DNA from: Schumannella luteola
GTDB taxonomy: Bacteria > Actinomycetota > Actinomycetes > Actinomycetales > Microbacteriaceae
Direction: 5' to 3'
Assembly: GCF_013408685.1 (NCBI RefSeq)
Contig: NZ_JACBZY010000001.1
Span: 3,596,001-3,660,000 of the forward strand
Length of the DNA stretch: 64,000 nt
Below the pieces are notes generated by a model, which saw nothing but the letters and a program-made list of their open reading frames with translations, did no database searches and was not told the DNA's origin. How positions within the stretch are numbered: the first letter of the stretch is position 1; each line of letters starts with the position of its first letter. Shown here piece by piece: positions 10,724 to 19,387 of the stretch. Position numbers and translations under genes: made by a program.

Positions 10724-11499
10724 TTGTCGGTCCCCTGCTTCGGGGCGTACTTGTACGAGTACGCGTCCTTATTGATGTGCATGACGAGCTCGAGCGTGTA
10801 CACGCCTGTGCTTTCGTCGCGAGAGAAGCTTGTCGGCGTCGCGTCGACAAAGCCGGGCAGCGTGGAGAGGCTGTCGATCCAGTCCGGGATACTCGGCGCG
10901 GTCGGCGATTCTGCGCTGAACGTCAGTGTGCCGATTCGGGAGCCCTCAAGCGGGGTTGAAGGCTGCGTGTACGGCTCCTCGATGCCCTGACTGTCGGCCG
11001 TGATGCTGGTGATCGTGACGCCCGCTGGCAGGTTTGCCTGAAGCTGGGAGATGTAGCCAGCCCAGTCGATATCGCTCGATCCGCCGACCTGCAGCGCCGC
11101 GTCACCGGTGGCGATGAGCGTCTGCGTCTGACGGATGTCGCTGAACTTCGCGAGATCGAGGTTGAGCTGGTCGACCTCGGCGCGGGCGTCCTGCACGGCG
11201 GCCTGGGCCGCGAAGCCCAGATACCAAGAGCCACCTACGGCACCGGCGACGACGATCGCGACGACGAATACGAGCAGGCGCAGGTTGCGGCGGATTCGAC
11301 GCTTGCGTCGATTGTCATAGATCTCCGGCGGCAGCAGATTCGCTCTCGGCGAGAGCGCCAGCGCGGGAGCGGGTCCCGCTTTGGAGGCCTTGACGACGGG
11401 AGCCGGGGCGGCGGGAGCGTCCTGCGCCGGCGCGGCCACCGGCTCGACGGCCTTCGACTTCGACTTCGACTTGCCGATCGGACGCGTCAGGATGCTCAT
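10720..11499 (-). CDS. pilN: PilN-like type IV pilus assembly protein
   Basis: 259 aa. Partner of PilM; its cytoplasmic N-terminus normally carries the short INLLP motif that docks on PilM, and here LSPRANLLPPEIYDNRRKRR at about residues 48-67 is the matching sequence. A single membrane helix follows (LLVFVVAIVVAGAVGGSWYLG), then a coiled coil and a ferredoxin-like fold. The first 45 residues before NLLP are a Lys/Ala/Pro-rich tail not usual in PilN. It overlaps pilM and pilO by 4 nt at both ends. Confidence 0.85.
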   Translation of the reverse strand: MSILTRPIGKSKSKSKAVEPVAAPAQDAPAAPAPVVKASKAGPAPALALSPRANLLPPEIYDNRRKRRIRRNLRLLVFVVAIVVAGAVGGSWYLGFAAQAAVQDARAEVDQLNLDLAKFSDIRQTQTLIATGDAALQVGGSSDIDWAGYISQLQANLPAGVTITSITADSQGIEEPYTQPSTPLEGSRIGTLTFSAESPTAPSIPDWIDSLSTLPGFVDATPTSFSRDESTGVYTLELVMHINKDAYSYKYAPKQGTDK

Positions 11500-12545
11500 G
11501 ACTTGCTCCCGAGGGCGAGACCGGCCGCCACGGGCACACCGGCGAGGTCGGCGCGGAGACGTTCGGCGTCGACCGTCTTGGCGACGCTGAATCGGGCCAG
11601 CGGGTCAGGGAGACCGACGGGGAGGCGGATGGCATCGGCCATCGCCGCGGGCAGGCCGGCAAGCTGCGCACCGCCCCCGGAGAGGTAGGCGCGGTCGAGG
11701 CGGACCCCCTGGTGGGTGTTGACGAAGAAGCTCAGGGTGTTGCGCACGCTGTCGATCAGTTCACCGGCGGCGGTCACGATCGCCTCGACGGCGGGCTTCC
11801 AATCGGGGGCGACGTTCTCGGAGTTCAGCCCGAAGCCGCGCTTGACCTTATCGCTCTGAGCCGCGTCGAGTCCGAGACGGCGAACGAGCGCCTGCGTGAT
11901 GTCCTCGCCGCCACTCTGGATGATGCGCACGAACTGCGGCACGCCGTTGGCGGCGATGACGACACTCGTGGTGGTCGCTCCGATGTGCACGATCGCGACG
12001 AGGTCGCGGGAGTCCGACATCGGAACCAGCGCTCGCGTCAGCGCGAACGGGATGAGATCGACCTCGACCGGGTCGAGCCCGGCAGCCTGAACCGCCTCGA
12101 CGTTCTTCAGGACGGGTTCCTTGACCGCCGCGATCAGCAGTCCGTTGACCACGTCGGAGTTCTCCGAGCGCCCGGCCGACACCGGGTAGAAGTCGAGGAT
12201 CGCATCGGCGACAGGCACCGGCAGCAGCTCCTGCACCTGGAAAGGCAGGCTCTCCTTGATCTGTGCAAGCGGCATCTGGGGCACGGACACGTCGCGCACC
12301 ATCACGCGCTGGTTGCCCATTCCGAGCACGACCTTCTTGCTCTTGAAGCCCGCGGTCGCCCAGAGCTGCTTGAGCGCGGCCGAAACGGTGCCCACCTCGA
12401 GCACCTCACCCTTCTGGATCGCCGTCGGCGGTACCACGATCGAGTGGTAGCGCAGCAGTGTGGGCTTGGCCTTTCCGGGGTCCGCGAGTTCCGCGGCCCG
12501 GATCACCCCGTTCCCGATGTCGAGCCCGACGATTGTCGAAGCCAT
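11496..12545 (-). CDS. pilM: PilM-like actin-fold ATPase of the type IV pilus
   Basis: 349 aa. Cytoplasmic actin-like protein that assembles with PilN-PilO. Begins MASTIVGLDIGNGVIRAAEL, the phosphate-1 loop of the actin/FtsA fold. Other typical segments are VMVRDVSVPQMPLAQIKESL, VEVDLIPFALTRAL and HIGATTTSVVIAANG (phosphate-2). YLSGGGAQLAGLPAAM near the C-terminus is the adenosine motif. The ATG at 12545 is chosen over an upstream open frame because the conserved N-terminus begins there. Overlaps pilN by 4 nt and lies 23 nt after the prepilin peptidase. Confidence 0.92.
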   Translation of the reverse strand: MASTIVGLDIGNGVIRAAELADPGKAKPTLLRYHSIVVPPTAIQKGEVLEVGTVSAALKQLWATAGFKSKKVVLGMGNQRVMVRDVSVPQMPLAQIKESLPFQVQELLPVPVADAILDFYPVSAGRSENSDVVNGLLIAAVKEPVLKNVEAVQAAGLDPVEVDLIPFALTRALVPMSDSRDLVAIVHIGATTTSVVIAANGVPQFVRIIQSGGEDITQALVRRLGLDAAQSDKVKRGFGLNSENVAPDWKPAVEAIVTAAGELIDSVRNTLSFFVNTHQGVRLDRAYLSGGGAQLAGLPAAMADAIRLPVGLPDPLARFSVAKTVDAERLRADLAGVPVAAGLALGSKS

Positions 12546-12568
12546 GTTTCCCCCCTTAAATGTGCGCG

Positions 12569-13393
12569 TCAGCGAATGCCGACGAGCGTCAGATACGCCT
12601 GAGCCAGCGGCTCTCCGGCGAAGATCCCGATCCAGGCGCCGAGCAGCATCCACGGTCCGAACGGGATGCCGGTCTTGCGACCGCCCCGACGGAGCGCGAT
12701 GAGCACGATTCCGAAGACCCCTCCCAGCGCGAACGCCGAAGCGATCCCGACGGCCAGCTGCGGCCATCCGAGGAAGCCCAGCAGCATGCCGATGACGCCG
12801 GCGAGCTTGACGTCGCCGAGACCCATGCCGCCCGGGTAGGCGAAAGCCAGGATGAAGTAGAACAGCAGACTGCCGGCCGCGCCGATCAGCGCGGGGACCA
12901 GTCGGCCCGCGTCTCCTCCGGCGAGGGCGGCGGCCGTGACCAGCACCGCCATGACGGGGTAGGCCGGATACACGATCGCGTTCGGCAGACGGTGCACGTC
13001 GACGTCGATCATCGTGAGGGCGACAGAGATCGCCGCGAAGTAGAGCAGTGCGGCCAGCACGGCGGCCGAGGCGAGCGCCTGCCCGATCGTGGCCGCGGTC
13101 ACGACAGCCGGCGTGAAGACGAGCGCCACGCCGATGAACGCGAGCCCCGTGACGAGCTCGATCGCGGGATAGCGCGCCGAGATGCGCATGCGGCACGAGC
13201 GGCAGCGCCCTCCGAGCAGCAGCCACGACAGCAGCGGCACGTTGTCGCGCCCCTTGATCGGGGTCTCGCATCCCGGGCAGGCCGAGGCGGGGGCGACGAC
13301 CGAGAGGCCGTTGGGCACGCGGTAGATCACCACGTTGAGGAACGAGCCGATCGCGAGACCGAGGGCGCCGAGCACCCCGACGACGGCGATCAT
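12569..13393 (-). CDS. pilD: Prepilin peptidase / N-methyltransferase (A24 aspartyl peptidase)
   Basis: 274 aa integral membrane enzyme that removes the leader of prepilins after glycine and methylates the new N-terminus. The cytoplasmic zinc module has both CxxC pairs (CPGCETPIKG and CRSCRMRIS). The two catalytic aspartates are in MIDVDVHRLPN and in GMGLGDVKL (GxGD type). Eight or so hydrophobic segments fill the rest. The ATG overlaps the stop of the PilX-like gene by 4 nt. It should process the four prepilins encoded nearby. Confidence 0.95.
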   Translation of the reverse strand: MIAVVGVLGALGLAIGSFLNVVIYRVPNGLSVVAPASACPGCETPIKGRDNVPLLSWLLLGGRCRSCRMRISARYPAIELVTGLAFIGVALVFTPAVVTAATIGQALASAAVLAALLYFAAISVALTMIDVDVHRLPNAIVYPAYPVMAVLVTAAALAGGDAGRLVPALIGAAGSLLFYFILAFAYPGGMGLGDVKLAGVIGMLLGFLGWPQLAVGIASAFALGGVFGIVLIALRRGGRKTGIPFGPWMLLGAWIGIFAGEPLAQAYLTLVGIR

Positions 13394-15327
13394 GAGCCGG
13401 CCGCCTTGGCGCCGGCAGAGGTGAAGGCCGCGGGCACGCTCGCGATCTGCGAGACGCCGTAGCTCAAGCTGGCGGGAGCGAGGTACTTGGGCGGCGCGTT
13501 GTACTTCAGCGTCGCGTCGTACTGGTAGTTCTTGCTGTAGCCGGTCGAGATGGTCTGACCACCCGTAGCCACCGTGCCGCGGTACTTCTGCGCGAGGCTG
13601 CCCACGATCTTGAGCTCGCCGCGCGGGCCGAAGGCGTCGTAGTTCTGCACCATGATCGTGCCGTCGACGGCGAGGAGCGCCGCGTTGATCTCGCGGTTCT
13701 GGGCGCCGTAAACGGGCTGGATGTAGTTGCGTCCACCCGACTGGTACACGTTCATCGGGTTCCAGATGATGATCGCCGACTGTCCGACGACACCGAGCAG
13801 GTTGTAGTCGCTGCCGTCGATGAAGCTGTTCGCCGCATACTTGACGTCGCCCGTGATGTAGGCGTAGCGGCTCGCGCCGACCGTGACATGGCCCTTCAGC
13901 GTGCCGGAGATGTAGACGTCTCCCGAGTTGCAGGTGTAGGAGTTCGCGCCGCCCGGCGACGCCGCGTAGTTCTCGCTGTCGGCGGGGTACTGCACGCTCG
14001 TGCCGCCGCGGGTGAGGGACCACCCGTAGAGGTAGCTTCCCCCGTTCCACGACGTGGCGCGCGTGCAGGCGAAGGTGGCGCCGGCGGCCGTGAATGACTT
14101 GCGCTGCGTCGGGTCCGACGAGACGCTCGGGTAGTTGACGTCCTTCTTGTTGGTCGGCACGTCCTGCACCCAGATCACGTTGTCCTTCGGGACCGTCACC
14201 GTGGCGCCGCCGATGCTCTGCAGCGTGTTGTTCTGCACCGTGTTCGTCGTGGTCGACACGGCGCCGCACTCGGCGGGCGCGGTGCCGGTGAGACCGTCGG
14301 TGGAGGGGCGCGTCTTCTGCGTCCAGGGCGAGATCACGGTCATGGTGCCGTCGGCGTTGAAGGTGATCTGCGTCGGACCGGTGTAGGTGCAGCCGGGCGC
14401 GTCACCGGTGTAGCCGTCCGAGGTGCCCTCCACGGCGAGTGCGGACGAGGAGTCGGGCAGCGGGAACGACGAGCCGTTGGCGGGGTTGGACCCGCCGGTC
14501 GAGCTGTTCGTCGCCTTGTCGTAGGTGCTGTCGGAGCAGCCGCTGCTCGCCTTCACGACCGGCGCGTAGCCGGCGGGCGCCGCCGAGGTCACGTTGCCGC
14601 GGAAGCGGGCACCGCAGGAGACGAACTGGTCTTCGGAGAAGACGTCGCCCTGCAGGTCGTCACTCGCGGCGAACTGGACCACGCAGCTGATGTTGGTCGG
14701 GCGCGCCGGGGTGTCCCACGGGTAGCGCGAGCAGCGCGTGTCCGAGCCGGTCACCCGCGAGTCGGTGACTTCGTACTTCGTGTAGTAGACGAAATCGTAG
14801 AAGCCCTTCTTGCGGAGGTCGGCGATGACCGAGCGCACCGAGCTGCCGACCTTGCCGGTCGCGCGCACGTGGATGATGCCACCGCTCGCGTAGTCCTTGG
14901 TGTTGACCTCGTAGCGGAAGGTCGCCTTGTTGGTCGTCCCGGGCACCGAAGCCCAGCGGCCGGAAGCGTCGACGTCGAAGGCCGCGTTGTCCAGGTCTCC
15001 CGTGGGGAGGGACAGGAGCATCGCCCCCGTGCTCGACTTGCTCGTCTTCGAGAACTCGGCGTTGGGGTTGCCGTACTTGACGTAGTTGGGCGCCGAGGTC
15101 AGTCGCGACTTGTAGTCGTTGAGCCCGGCGACGGCGGCGGCGTACGCCGAGGTCCAGTTGTTCTCGGTGTCGGTCTTCTTCATCGAGCTCGACGAGACGT
15201 TGAGCGAGACCGCGACGAGCGCGAGCATCAGCATGCCGATGCCGAGTACGGACACGAGTGCCCAGCCGCTCTCCTCCCCGGAGCGCAGACGGCCCAGGCG
15301 ACCCAGGATGGTCGATCGTGCGGTCAT
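13390..15327 (-). CDS. PilX-like pilus-associated protein with large extracellular domain
   Basis: 645 aa. After a short basic N-terminus comes EESGWALVSVLGIGMLMLALVAVSLNVSSSS, a pilin-like hydrophobic helix lacking the Gly-Phe...Glu5 prepilin signature, followed by TENNWTSAYAAAVAGLNDYKSRL, where A-A-x-A-G-x-x-D of PilX/GspK-like N-terminal regions is recognisable. The remaining 580 residues are Ser/Thr/Asn/Gly-rich with several cysteines and are likely exported. The ATG at 15327 is preferred because AGGGAGC lies just before it and upstream residues are not pilin-like. Two nucleotides after the preceding prepilin and 4 nt overlapping pilD. Probably a minor, tip-associated component; exact role is inference. 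Confidence 0.75.
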   Translation of the reverse strand: MTARSTILGRLGRLRSGEESGWALVSVLGIGMLMLALVAVSLNVSSSSMKKTDTENNWTSAYAAAVAGLNDYKSRLTSAPNYVKYGNPNAEFSKTSKSSTGAMLLSLPTGDLDNAAFDVDASGRWASVPGTTNKATFRYEVNTKDYASGGIIHVRATGKVGSSVRSVIADLRKKGFYDFVYYTKYEVTDSRVTGSDTRCSRYPWDTPARPTNISCVVQFAASDDLQGDVFSEDQFVSCGARFRGNVTSAAPAGYAPVVKASSGCSDSTYDKATNSSTGGSNPANGSSFPLPDSSSALAVEGTSDGYTGDAPGCTYTGPTQITFNADGTMTVISPWTQKTRPSTDGLTGTAPAECGAVSTTTNTVQNNTLQSIGGATVTVPKDNVIWVQDVPTNKKDVNYPSVSSDPTQRKSFTAAGATFACTRATSWNGGSYLYGWSLTRGGTSVQYPADSENYAASPGGANSYTCNSGDVYISGTLKGHVTVGASRYAYITGDVKYAANSFIDGSDYNLLGVVGQSAIIIWNPMNVYQSGGRNYIQPVYGAQNREINAALLAVDGTIMVQNYDAFGPRGELKIVGSLAQKYRGTVATGGQTISTGYSKNYQYDATLKYNAPPKYLAPASLSYGVSQIASVPAAFTSAGAKAAGS

Positions 15328-15329
15328 GG

Positions 15330-16028
15330 TCAGCTCCCTGCGTACTTCTGAGTCGAGCCCGCATTGGGCAGATAGACGGTCGTGGACATCGAGACCGGAA
15401 CCGTCGAGCCGGCTGCCTGGGCTGTCAACGAGATGTTGACGCCGATGATGAGACCGACGTTGGTCGTCGTCACGGTCGATACCGTGCACGGGCTCGACGC
15501 CGGTGCCGGGCAGGTCCCCTGGATGTAGTTCAGGCTGAAAGCAGTGACCCGCGAGCCCAGGTTGCGTTTGTTCGACGGTGCGGTCGAGAGCGGGTACGAC
15601 GCCGAGGATGACGGCACAGTCCAGGCGTTGCGGACGATCGTCCCGTTCTCGAGTGAGTAGGCGACCTGCAGGGGCATGCCGATCGGATTCGGACGGGCGA
15701 CGTCACTGTAGGTGATCAGGCGGATCTTCTCGCCCGTGACCGTCGCTTCGCTTCCGGGCCGCACAGCCCAGGTGATCGGCGAATTGCCCGGGATGTTGAC
15801 GCCGGCACGAATGTCCGTGCTCATCGCATCGAGGACGTTCTGCGCCTCCGCGGTGCTGCGACTGCGGTCGTTCGTCAGCGTCGTCACCTTCCCTACCTGG
15901 ACGAGCATCGTGCCGACCAGCGACAAAACCAGAGCGGTGAGCGCCATTCCGACGATCATCTCGATCAGCGAGATACCTGCTTCGCCGCCGGCGCCGTGCT
16001 GCAGGCGCCGCTTGATCGCGCCGATCAC
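15330..16028 (-). CDS. Minor prepilin, PilW/ComGF-like
   Basis: 232 aa. Leader of 18 residues ending in Gly, then ISLIEMIVGMALTALVLSLVG, with the invariant Glu at mature position 5 required for pilin assembly. The C-terminal part is a beta-rich pseudopilin globule with an isolated cysteine pair (GTCPAPASSPCTV). The GTG start overlaps the stop of the previous prepilin (GTGA), and the encoded start is MIGAIKRRLQ. Sits in a tightly coupled minor-pilin operon, so a role in pilus priming or the tip complex is expected. Confidence 0.85.
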   Translation of the reverse strand: MIGAIKRRLQHGAGGEAGISLIEMIVGMALTALVLSLVGTMLVQVGKVTTLTNDRSRSTAEAQNVLDAMSTDIRAGVNIPGNSPITWAVRPGSEATVTGEKIRLITYSDVARPNPIGMPLQVAYSLENGTIVRNAWTVPSSSASYPLSTAPSNKRNLGSRVTAFSLNYIQGTCPAPASSPCTVSTVTTTNVGLIIGVNISLTAQAAGSTVPVSMSTTVYLPNAGSTQKYAGS

Positions 16029-17410
16029 GATGCGCTCCGCGGGTCGAGGGTCGCCGTGCCAGCCGGGCTGGTCGAGTAGGCGTTCGTGAGCGCCTGAGCC
16101 GAGAGCGGGAAGCTCAGGCCGAGGAGCCCGCCGTAGCTGAGAGACCACGTGCCGTAGGGCAGCGCGAGCTTGGGAGAGTTGTTGTTCTTGACCGTGAAGG
16201 TGTACTTCTGCCCGGTCGCGCAGCCCGGGTCTCCCGGCCCGGCGGCGGCGCTGGTCGCGACGACCGTGTACGTGCCGTTGCTCGGAAGACCGGTCGCCTG
16301 CACGACACCCATCGGAACGCCGTAGCTCGGGGAGGTGTTCGGAAGGGCGGTCACCGGGTCCTGACGCACGCCGTCGAGGAGGTTCTTGCCTCCCGCGGAG
16401 CCGGCGTCCCAGTTGCCCGGGTCGGGCGACAGACAGGTCGTGGCTGCGCCCTGAGCGGGAGCGAACGCGCCCGCGATGGCGGTGTAGCCGACCTTCGCCG
16501 CGGGAAAGAGATCCACGCGCGAAGGCGTGCCGCTGACCGTGTAGTACGGAGGGATGTCGGCCGAGGTGAACCAGGTCGTCACAAGGTCGGTCGGGTAGAT
16601 GACGTTGCTCTGACCCGTCGGGTAGCTCGTGTTGACCGAGGTGTCGACGTCGTAGTCGAACGAGACGGGGACGGCCGAGCCGGCGGTGACGTTGAGGACC
16701 TGCGACACCGAGGTCTTCTGGTGCTTCCGGTCGACGTTGCCCGTGACATCGGCGGTGACCGTGTAGCTGCCCGGGGCGACGCCGGTGATGAAGGCGCAGC
16801 CGTCGGTGTTGGTCTTGGGCACCGTCAGGGCGATGCCCCCGGTGCTCTTCGCCGAGAGCTGGAGGTTCGCGTAGCCGGATCCGTCGGACTTGGTGACCTT
16901 GATGAAGATCGTGCCGTTACCCGGGTCCTTGATCGTGTTGTCGGCGCTGATGAGCGCATCCGAGGTCGCGGCCGGCGTGGTCTGCAGCTGCGTCGACCAG
17001 ATGGTCTCGACGCGCACGCGGAGAAGCTGGAAGCTGCTGTCGACGGCGCCGCAGCTGCGGTCGGCCCCGGAGGTGTCGGTCCACGCGACCGTCTGGAACG
17101 TCGTGTAGGTGATGCCGTCGATCTGCATGGTCGACGACGGCGAGGTCTTCGAGCTGGACTGCACCGAGTAGGGCGACTGAGTGCGGACGTAGTCGAGCTG
17201 CGCCGAGTTCAGGTTGAGCGCGACGGCGCGGCTCTGCGCGTCGCCGGCGATCTTCGAAGAGATCACGAGGCCCTGCGCCACGCCGACGGCGATGAGCGCG
17301 AAGATCACCATCGCGACGACCACCTCGACGATGCCGAGGCCGGTGTCGTCGGCGGCGACGCGGGCCGCGACGCGCTGTGCGCGGAGCCGTGCGTTTCGGA
17401 GCCAGATCAT
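16025..17410 (-). CDS. Minor prepilin, PilV-like, with carboxypeptidase-regulatory-type domain
   Basis: 461 aa, long for a minor pilin. The leader is 24 residues, then after Gly24 comes LGIVEVVVAMVIFALIAVGVA with Glu at mature position 5. The globular part contains a segment (about residues 190-270) with TNTDGCAFITGVAPGSYTVT, the typical pattern of CarboxypepD_reg/CnaB-like beta-sandwich domains of surface adhesins. A C-terminal Gly/Pro/Thr-rich region follows. The ATG at 17410 has a G-rich ribosome-binding stretch (GGGGGGCGGAA) directly upstream; the longer frame does not add pilin sequence. Heads the minor pilin-pilD-pilMNO operon. The added domain suggests a tip adhesin, which is inference. 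Confidence 0.8.
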   Translation of the reverse strand: MIWLRNARLRAQRVAARVAADDTGLGIVEVVVAMVIFALIAVGVAQGLVISSKIAGDAQSRAVALNLNSAQLDYVRTQSPYSVQSSSKTSPSSTMQIDGITYTTFQTVAWTDTSGADRSCGAVDSSFQLLRVRVETIWSTQLQTTPAATSDALISADNTIKDPGNGTIFIKVTKSDGSGYANLQLSAKSTGGIALTVPKTNTDGCAFITGVAPGSYTVTADVTGNVDRKHQKTSVSQVLNVTAGSAVPVSFDYDVDTSVNTSYPTGQSNVIYPTDLVTTWFTSADIPPYYTVSGTPSRVDLFPAAKVGYTAIAGAFAPAQGAATTCLSPDPGNWDAGSAGGKNLLDGVRQDPVTALPNTSPSYGVPMGVVQATGLPSNGTYTVVATSAAAGPGDPGCATGQKYTFTVKNNNSPKLALPYGTWSLSYGGLLGLSFPLSAQALTNAYSTSPAGTATLDPRSAS

Positions 17411-17470
17411 TTCCGCCCCCCGCGGTTCGATCATGGACAGGTGTACTGAAGCCGCGGCTGCGGTCATGCA

Positions 17471-17501
17471 CCGGTGCCGGGGACTAGGTCCCCGGCACCG
17501 G
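17471..17501 (-). terminator. Terminator of pilA
   Basis: A perfect 13-bp stem (17471-17483 with 17489-17501, 5-nt loop), 30 nt beyond the pilA stop. Such a site lets the major pilin be made far above the minor pilins that follow. Confidence 0.75.
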
Positions 17502-17531
17502 CACGTCGCCCTGGCGGGCGCGCGTTGAGTC

Positions 17532-17981
17532 TTAGCTCATGACGCCGGCGTTGCAGGTGCCGGTCGCGATCGCCTTCTTGTCGGAGACGGCGAACCGCGT
17601 GCCCGAAGCGCTGACAGCAGTGATGCAGAAGCCGCCGTTCGAAGCCACGACCGTGATCGCGGGCAGGTCGCCGGCCGTCGCGCTCTTGTAGTTCGACGCG
17701 TCCGACTGGGTGTAGCCCTGGCCCTCGAGTCCGGTGAGCGCGGTCGGGTAGTTGCCGTCCTGGGTGTACTTGGCCACAACAGCGGTCTTGGCGTTGCCGA
17801 GGTCCGACTTGACGGCCGAGTCCTTCGCGTTGTTCTGAACGCCGATGTAGACGGGGATCGCGATCGCGGCGAGGATGCCGATGATGATCACGACGACGAG
17901 CAGCTCGATGAGCGTGAAGCCCTTGTCGCCGTTCTTCACGCGGTCCATACGGGCCGCCAGGATGTCCTGGATGCGGGTCAT
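17532..17981 (-). CDS. pilA: Major type IV pilin
   Basis: 149 aa. A basic 21-residue leader ends in Gly, then FTLIELLVVVIIIGILAAIAIPVYI, the textbook N-methylated pilin helix with Glu5. Mature length 128 aa. The globular domain has LGNAKTAVVAKYTQDGNYPTAL and two C-terminal cysteines (GGFCIT, GTCNAG) expected to form the D-region disulfide. It has its own promoter and terminator between pilC and the minor pilin genes, consistent with high expression. Called the major pilin on that layout; the second pilin at 25.5-25.9 kb is an alternative. Confidence 0.9.
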   Translation of the reverse strand: MTRIQDILAARMDRVKNGDKGFTLIELLVVVIIIGILAAIAIPVYIGVQNNAKDSAVKSDLGNAKTAVVAKYTQDGNYPTALTGLEGQGYTQSDASNYKSATAGDLPAITVVASNGGFCITAVSASGTRFAVSDKKAIATGTCNAGVMS

Positions 17982-18053
17982 TTTCTTATCCGTTTCTTCG
18001 TCTGATTTGGATTTGCGAGCCGTCCCCCCAAACGGGCTGACCCGACATGTATG

Positions 18054-18098
18054 AAGTTATTGGCGTGTCTGCCGGCCCGGAATCCCGCGGATGGGGGT
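18054..18098 (-). promoter_or_regulatory. pilA promoter with C5...G3 box
   Basis: On the minus strand ACCCCCATCCGCGGG (18098-18084) begins 38 nt before a TAACTT -10 box (18059-18054). Spacing matches the promoters of the tandem surface-protein genes. Caution: the box overlaps the hairpin that probably ends pilC transcription. Confidence 0.5.
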
Positions 18099-18115
18099 AA
18101 TCTTCGCCATCCGCG
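18086..18115 (-). terminator. Hairpin after pilC
   Basis: A perfect 9-bp stem (18086-18094 with 18107-18115), 12-nt loop, 28 nt beyond the pilC stop. Likely ends the pilB-pilT-pilC transcript and insulates the pilA promoter. Confidence 0.55.
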
Positions 18116-18142
18116 TCCCCAGTCCGGGGGCAGGCGATCCGG

Positions 18143-19387
18143 CTACTGCTGCACGACCTGGATCATGTTGAAGATCGGCATGTAAAGCGCCACGATCATC
18201 CCTCCGATCACGACGCCGAGGAACGCGATCAGAAGCGGCTCGATAAGGCTCGTCAGGGCCTTCGTGGTCGCCTCGACCTCCATGTCGTAAAAGTCCGCGA
18301 CCTTGCTCAGCATCGTCTCCAAGGCGCCGGAATCCTCGCCGACGGCGACCATCTGCACGACCATCGACGGGAACACCGACTCCTCGGCCAACGGGCCGGC
18401 GATCGACTTGCCCTGGCGGACCGAGTCGGCGACCTTCTTCGCGGCGTTCTCAACCACCCAGTTGCCGGAGGTCTCGCCGACGATAACCAGAGCCTGCAGG
18501 ATCGGCACGCCCGCGCCGATCATGTTCGACAGGTTTCGCGAGAAGCGCGCGATCGCGATCTTGCCGTTCAGCTGACCGAAGACCGGAAGCTTCAGCATGA
18601 TCGGGTCGAAGCGCTGCCTGACTTCCTCGCGATTCTTGTTCGTGCGCCACCAGACCGATCCACCGATCGTCACCACCAGGATCGCGGGAACAATCCACCA
18701 CATGTTCTGCGAGAGACCGACGAGAATCATTGTCGGCGCTGGGAGATCCTTCCCTGCGCTAGAAAACATCTTCTGGAAGATCGGGACGATGAAGATCAGC
18801 ATGACGATCACGGCGAGAACGGCGATGCCGAGCACCATCACGGGATAGGTCATCGCCGACTTGATCGTCGCCTTGAGCTTCGATTCTTTTTCGAAGTTCT
18901 CGGCGATGGTGGCGAGCGCGTCCTCAAGGAATCCGCCGGTCTCACCCGCCCGCACCATGTTGACCATGATCGGCGGGAACTCCACTGAGTGCTTCGCCAG
19001 CGCATCCGAGAGCGAGGCCCCGGACTCGACGTCGCGCGTCACCGCCCCCAGTACGCTCTTGAGCTTCTTGTTCTCGGTCTGCTCGGCGAGGATGTTGAGG
19101 GTCTTGAGCAGGGATAGGCCGGCCGACACCATAGTCGCCATCTGCCGGCTGAAGACGGCGAGTGCCTTGAGGTCGACGCCCTTGGAGAAGCTGCCGAGGG
19201 AGATCTCCCTCGCGAGCCCGGTCCCGCCGGTCGACTCGCGGATCTCGACCGGCGCCAGGCCCATCGAACGGAGCTTGTCGACGACAGCGCCCTCGCTCGA
19301 GGCCTCGAGTCGGCCGCTGACCAGCTTGCCGGTCGAGTTACGGCTCTTGTAGTCGAAGTTGCGAGCGGCGATCGCGGTCGCGGCCAT
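18143..19387 (-). CDS. pilC: Type IV pilus inner-membrane platform protein PilC
   Basis: 414 aa, normal length. Polytopic platform protein that couples the PilB/PilT motors to pilin assembly. Two repeated T2SSF domains are visible, each with a FSRQMATMVSAGLSLLKTL / FSRNLSNMIGAGVPILQAL segment, and ARAGETGGFLEDAL / AVGEDSGALETML pairs. Three membrane helices (about 170-190, 220-240, 375-400). The N-terminal 50 residues (FDYKSRNSTGKLVSGRLEA) match the PilC start. ATG shares one base with the pilT stop. Confidence 0.96.
   Translation of the reverse strand: MAATAIAARNFDYKSRNSTGKLVSGRLEASSEGAVVDKLRSMGLAPVEIRESTGGTGLAREISLGSFSKGVDLKALAVFSRQMATMVSAGLSLLKTLNILAEQTENKKLKSVLGAVTRDVESGASLSDALAKHSVEFPPIMVNMVRAGETGGFLEDALATIAENFEKESKLKATIKSAMTYPVMVLGIAVLAVIVMLIFIVPIFQKMFSSAGKDLPAPTMILVGLSQNMWWIVPAILVVTIGGSVWWRTNKNREEVRQRFDPIMLKLPVFGQLNGKIAIARFSRNLSNMIGAGVPILQALVIVGETSGNWVVENAAKKVADSVRQGKSIAGPLAEESVFPSMVVQMVAVGEDSGALETMLSKVADFYDMEVEATTKALTSLIEPLLIAFLGVVIGGMIVALYMPIFNMIQVVQQ

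Noticed and set aside
13390-14269. Longer N-terminal frames joined to the prepilin peptidase, PilM and the second septum lipoprotein
   Set aside because: Upstream extensions are out-of-frame readings of neighbouring genes; conserved N-termini and overlaps with stop codons fix the shorter starts.
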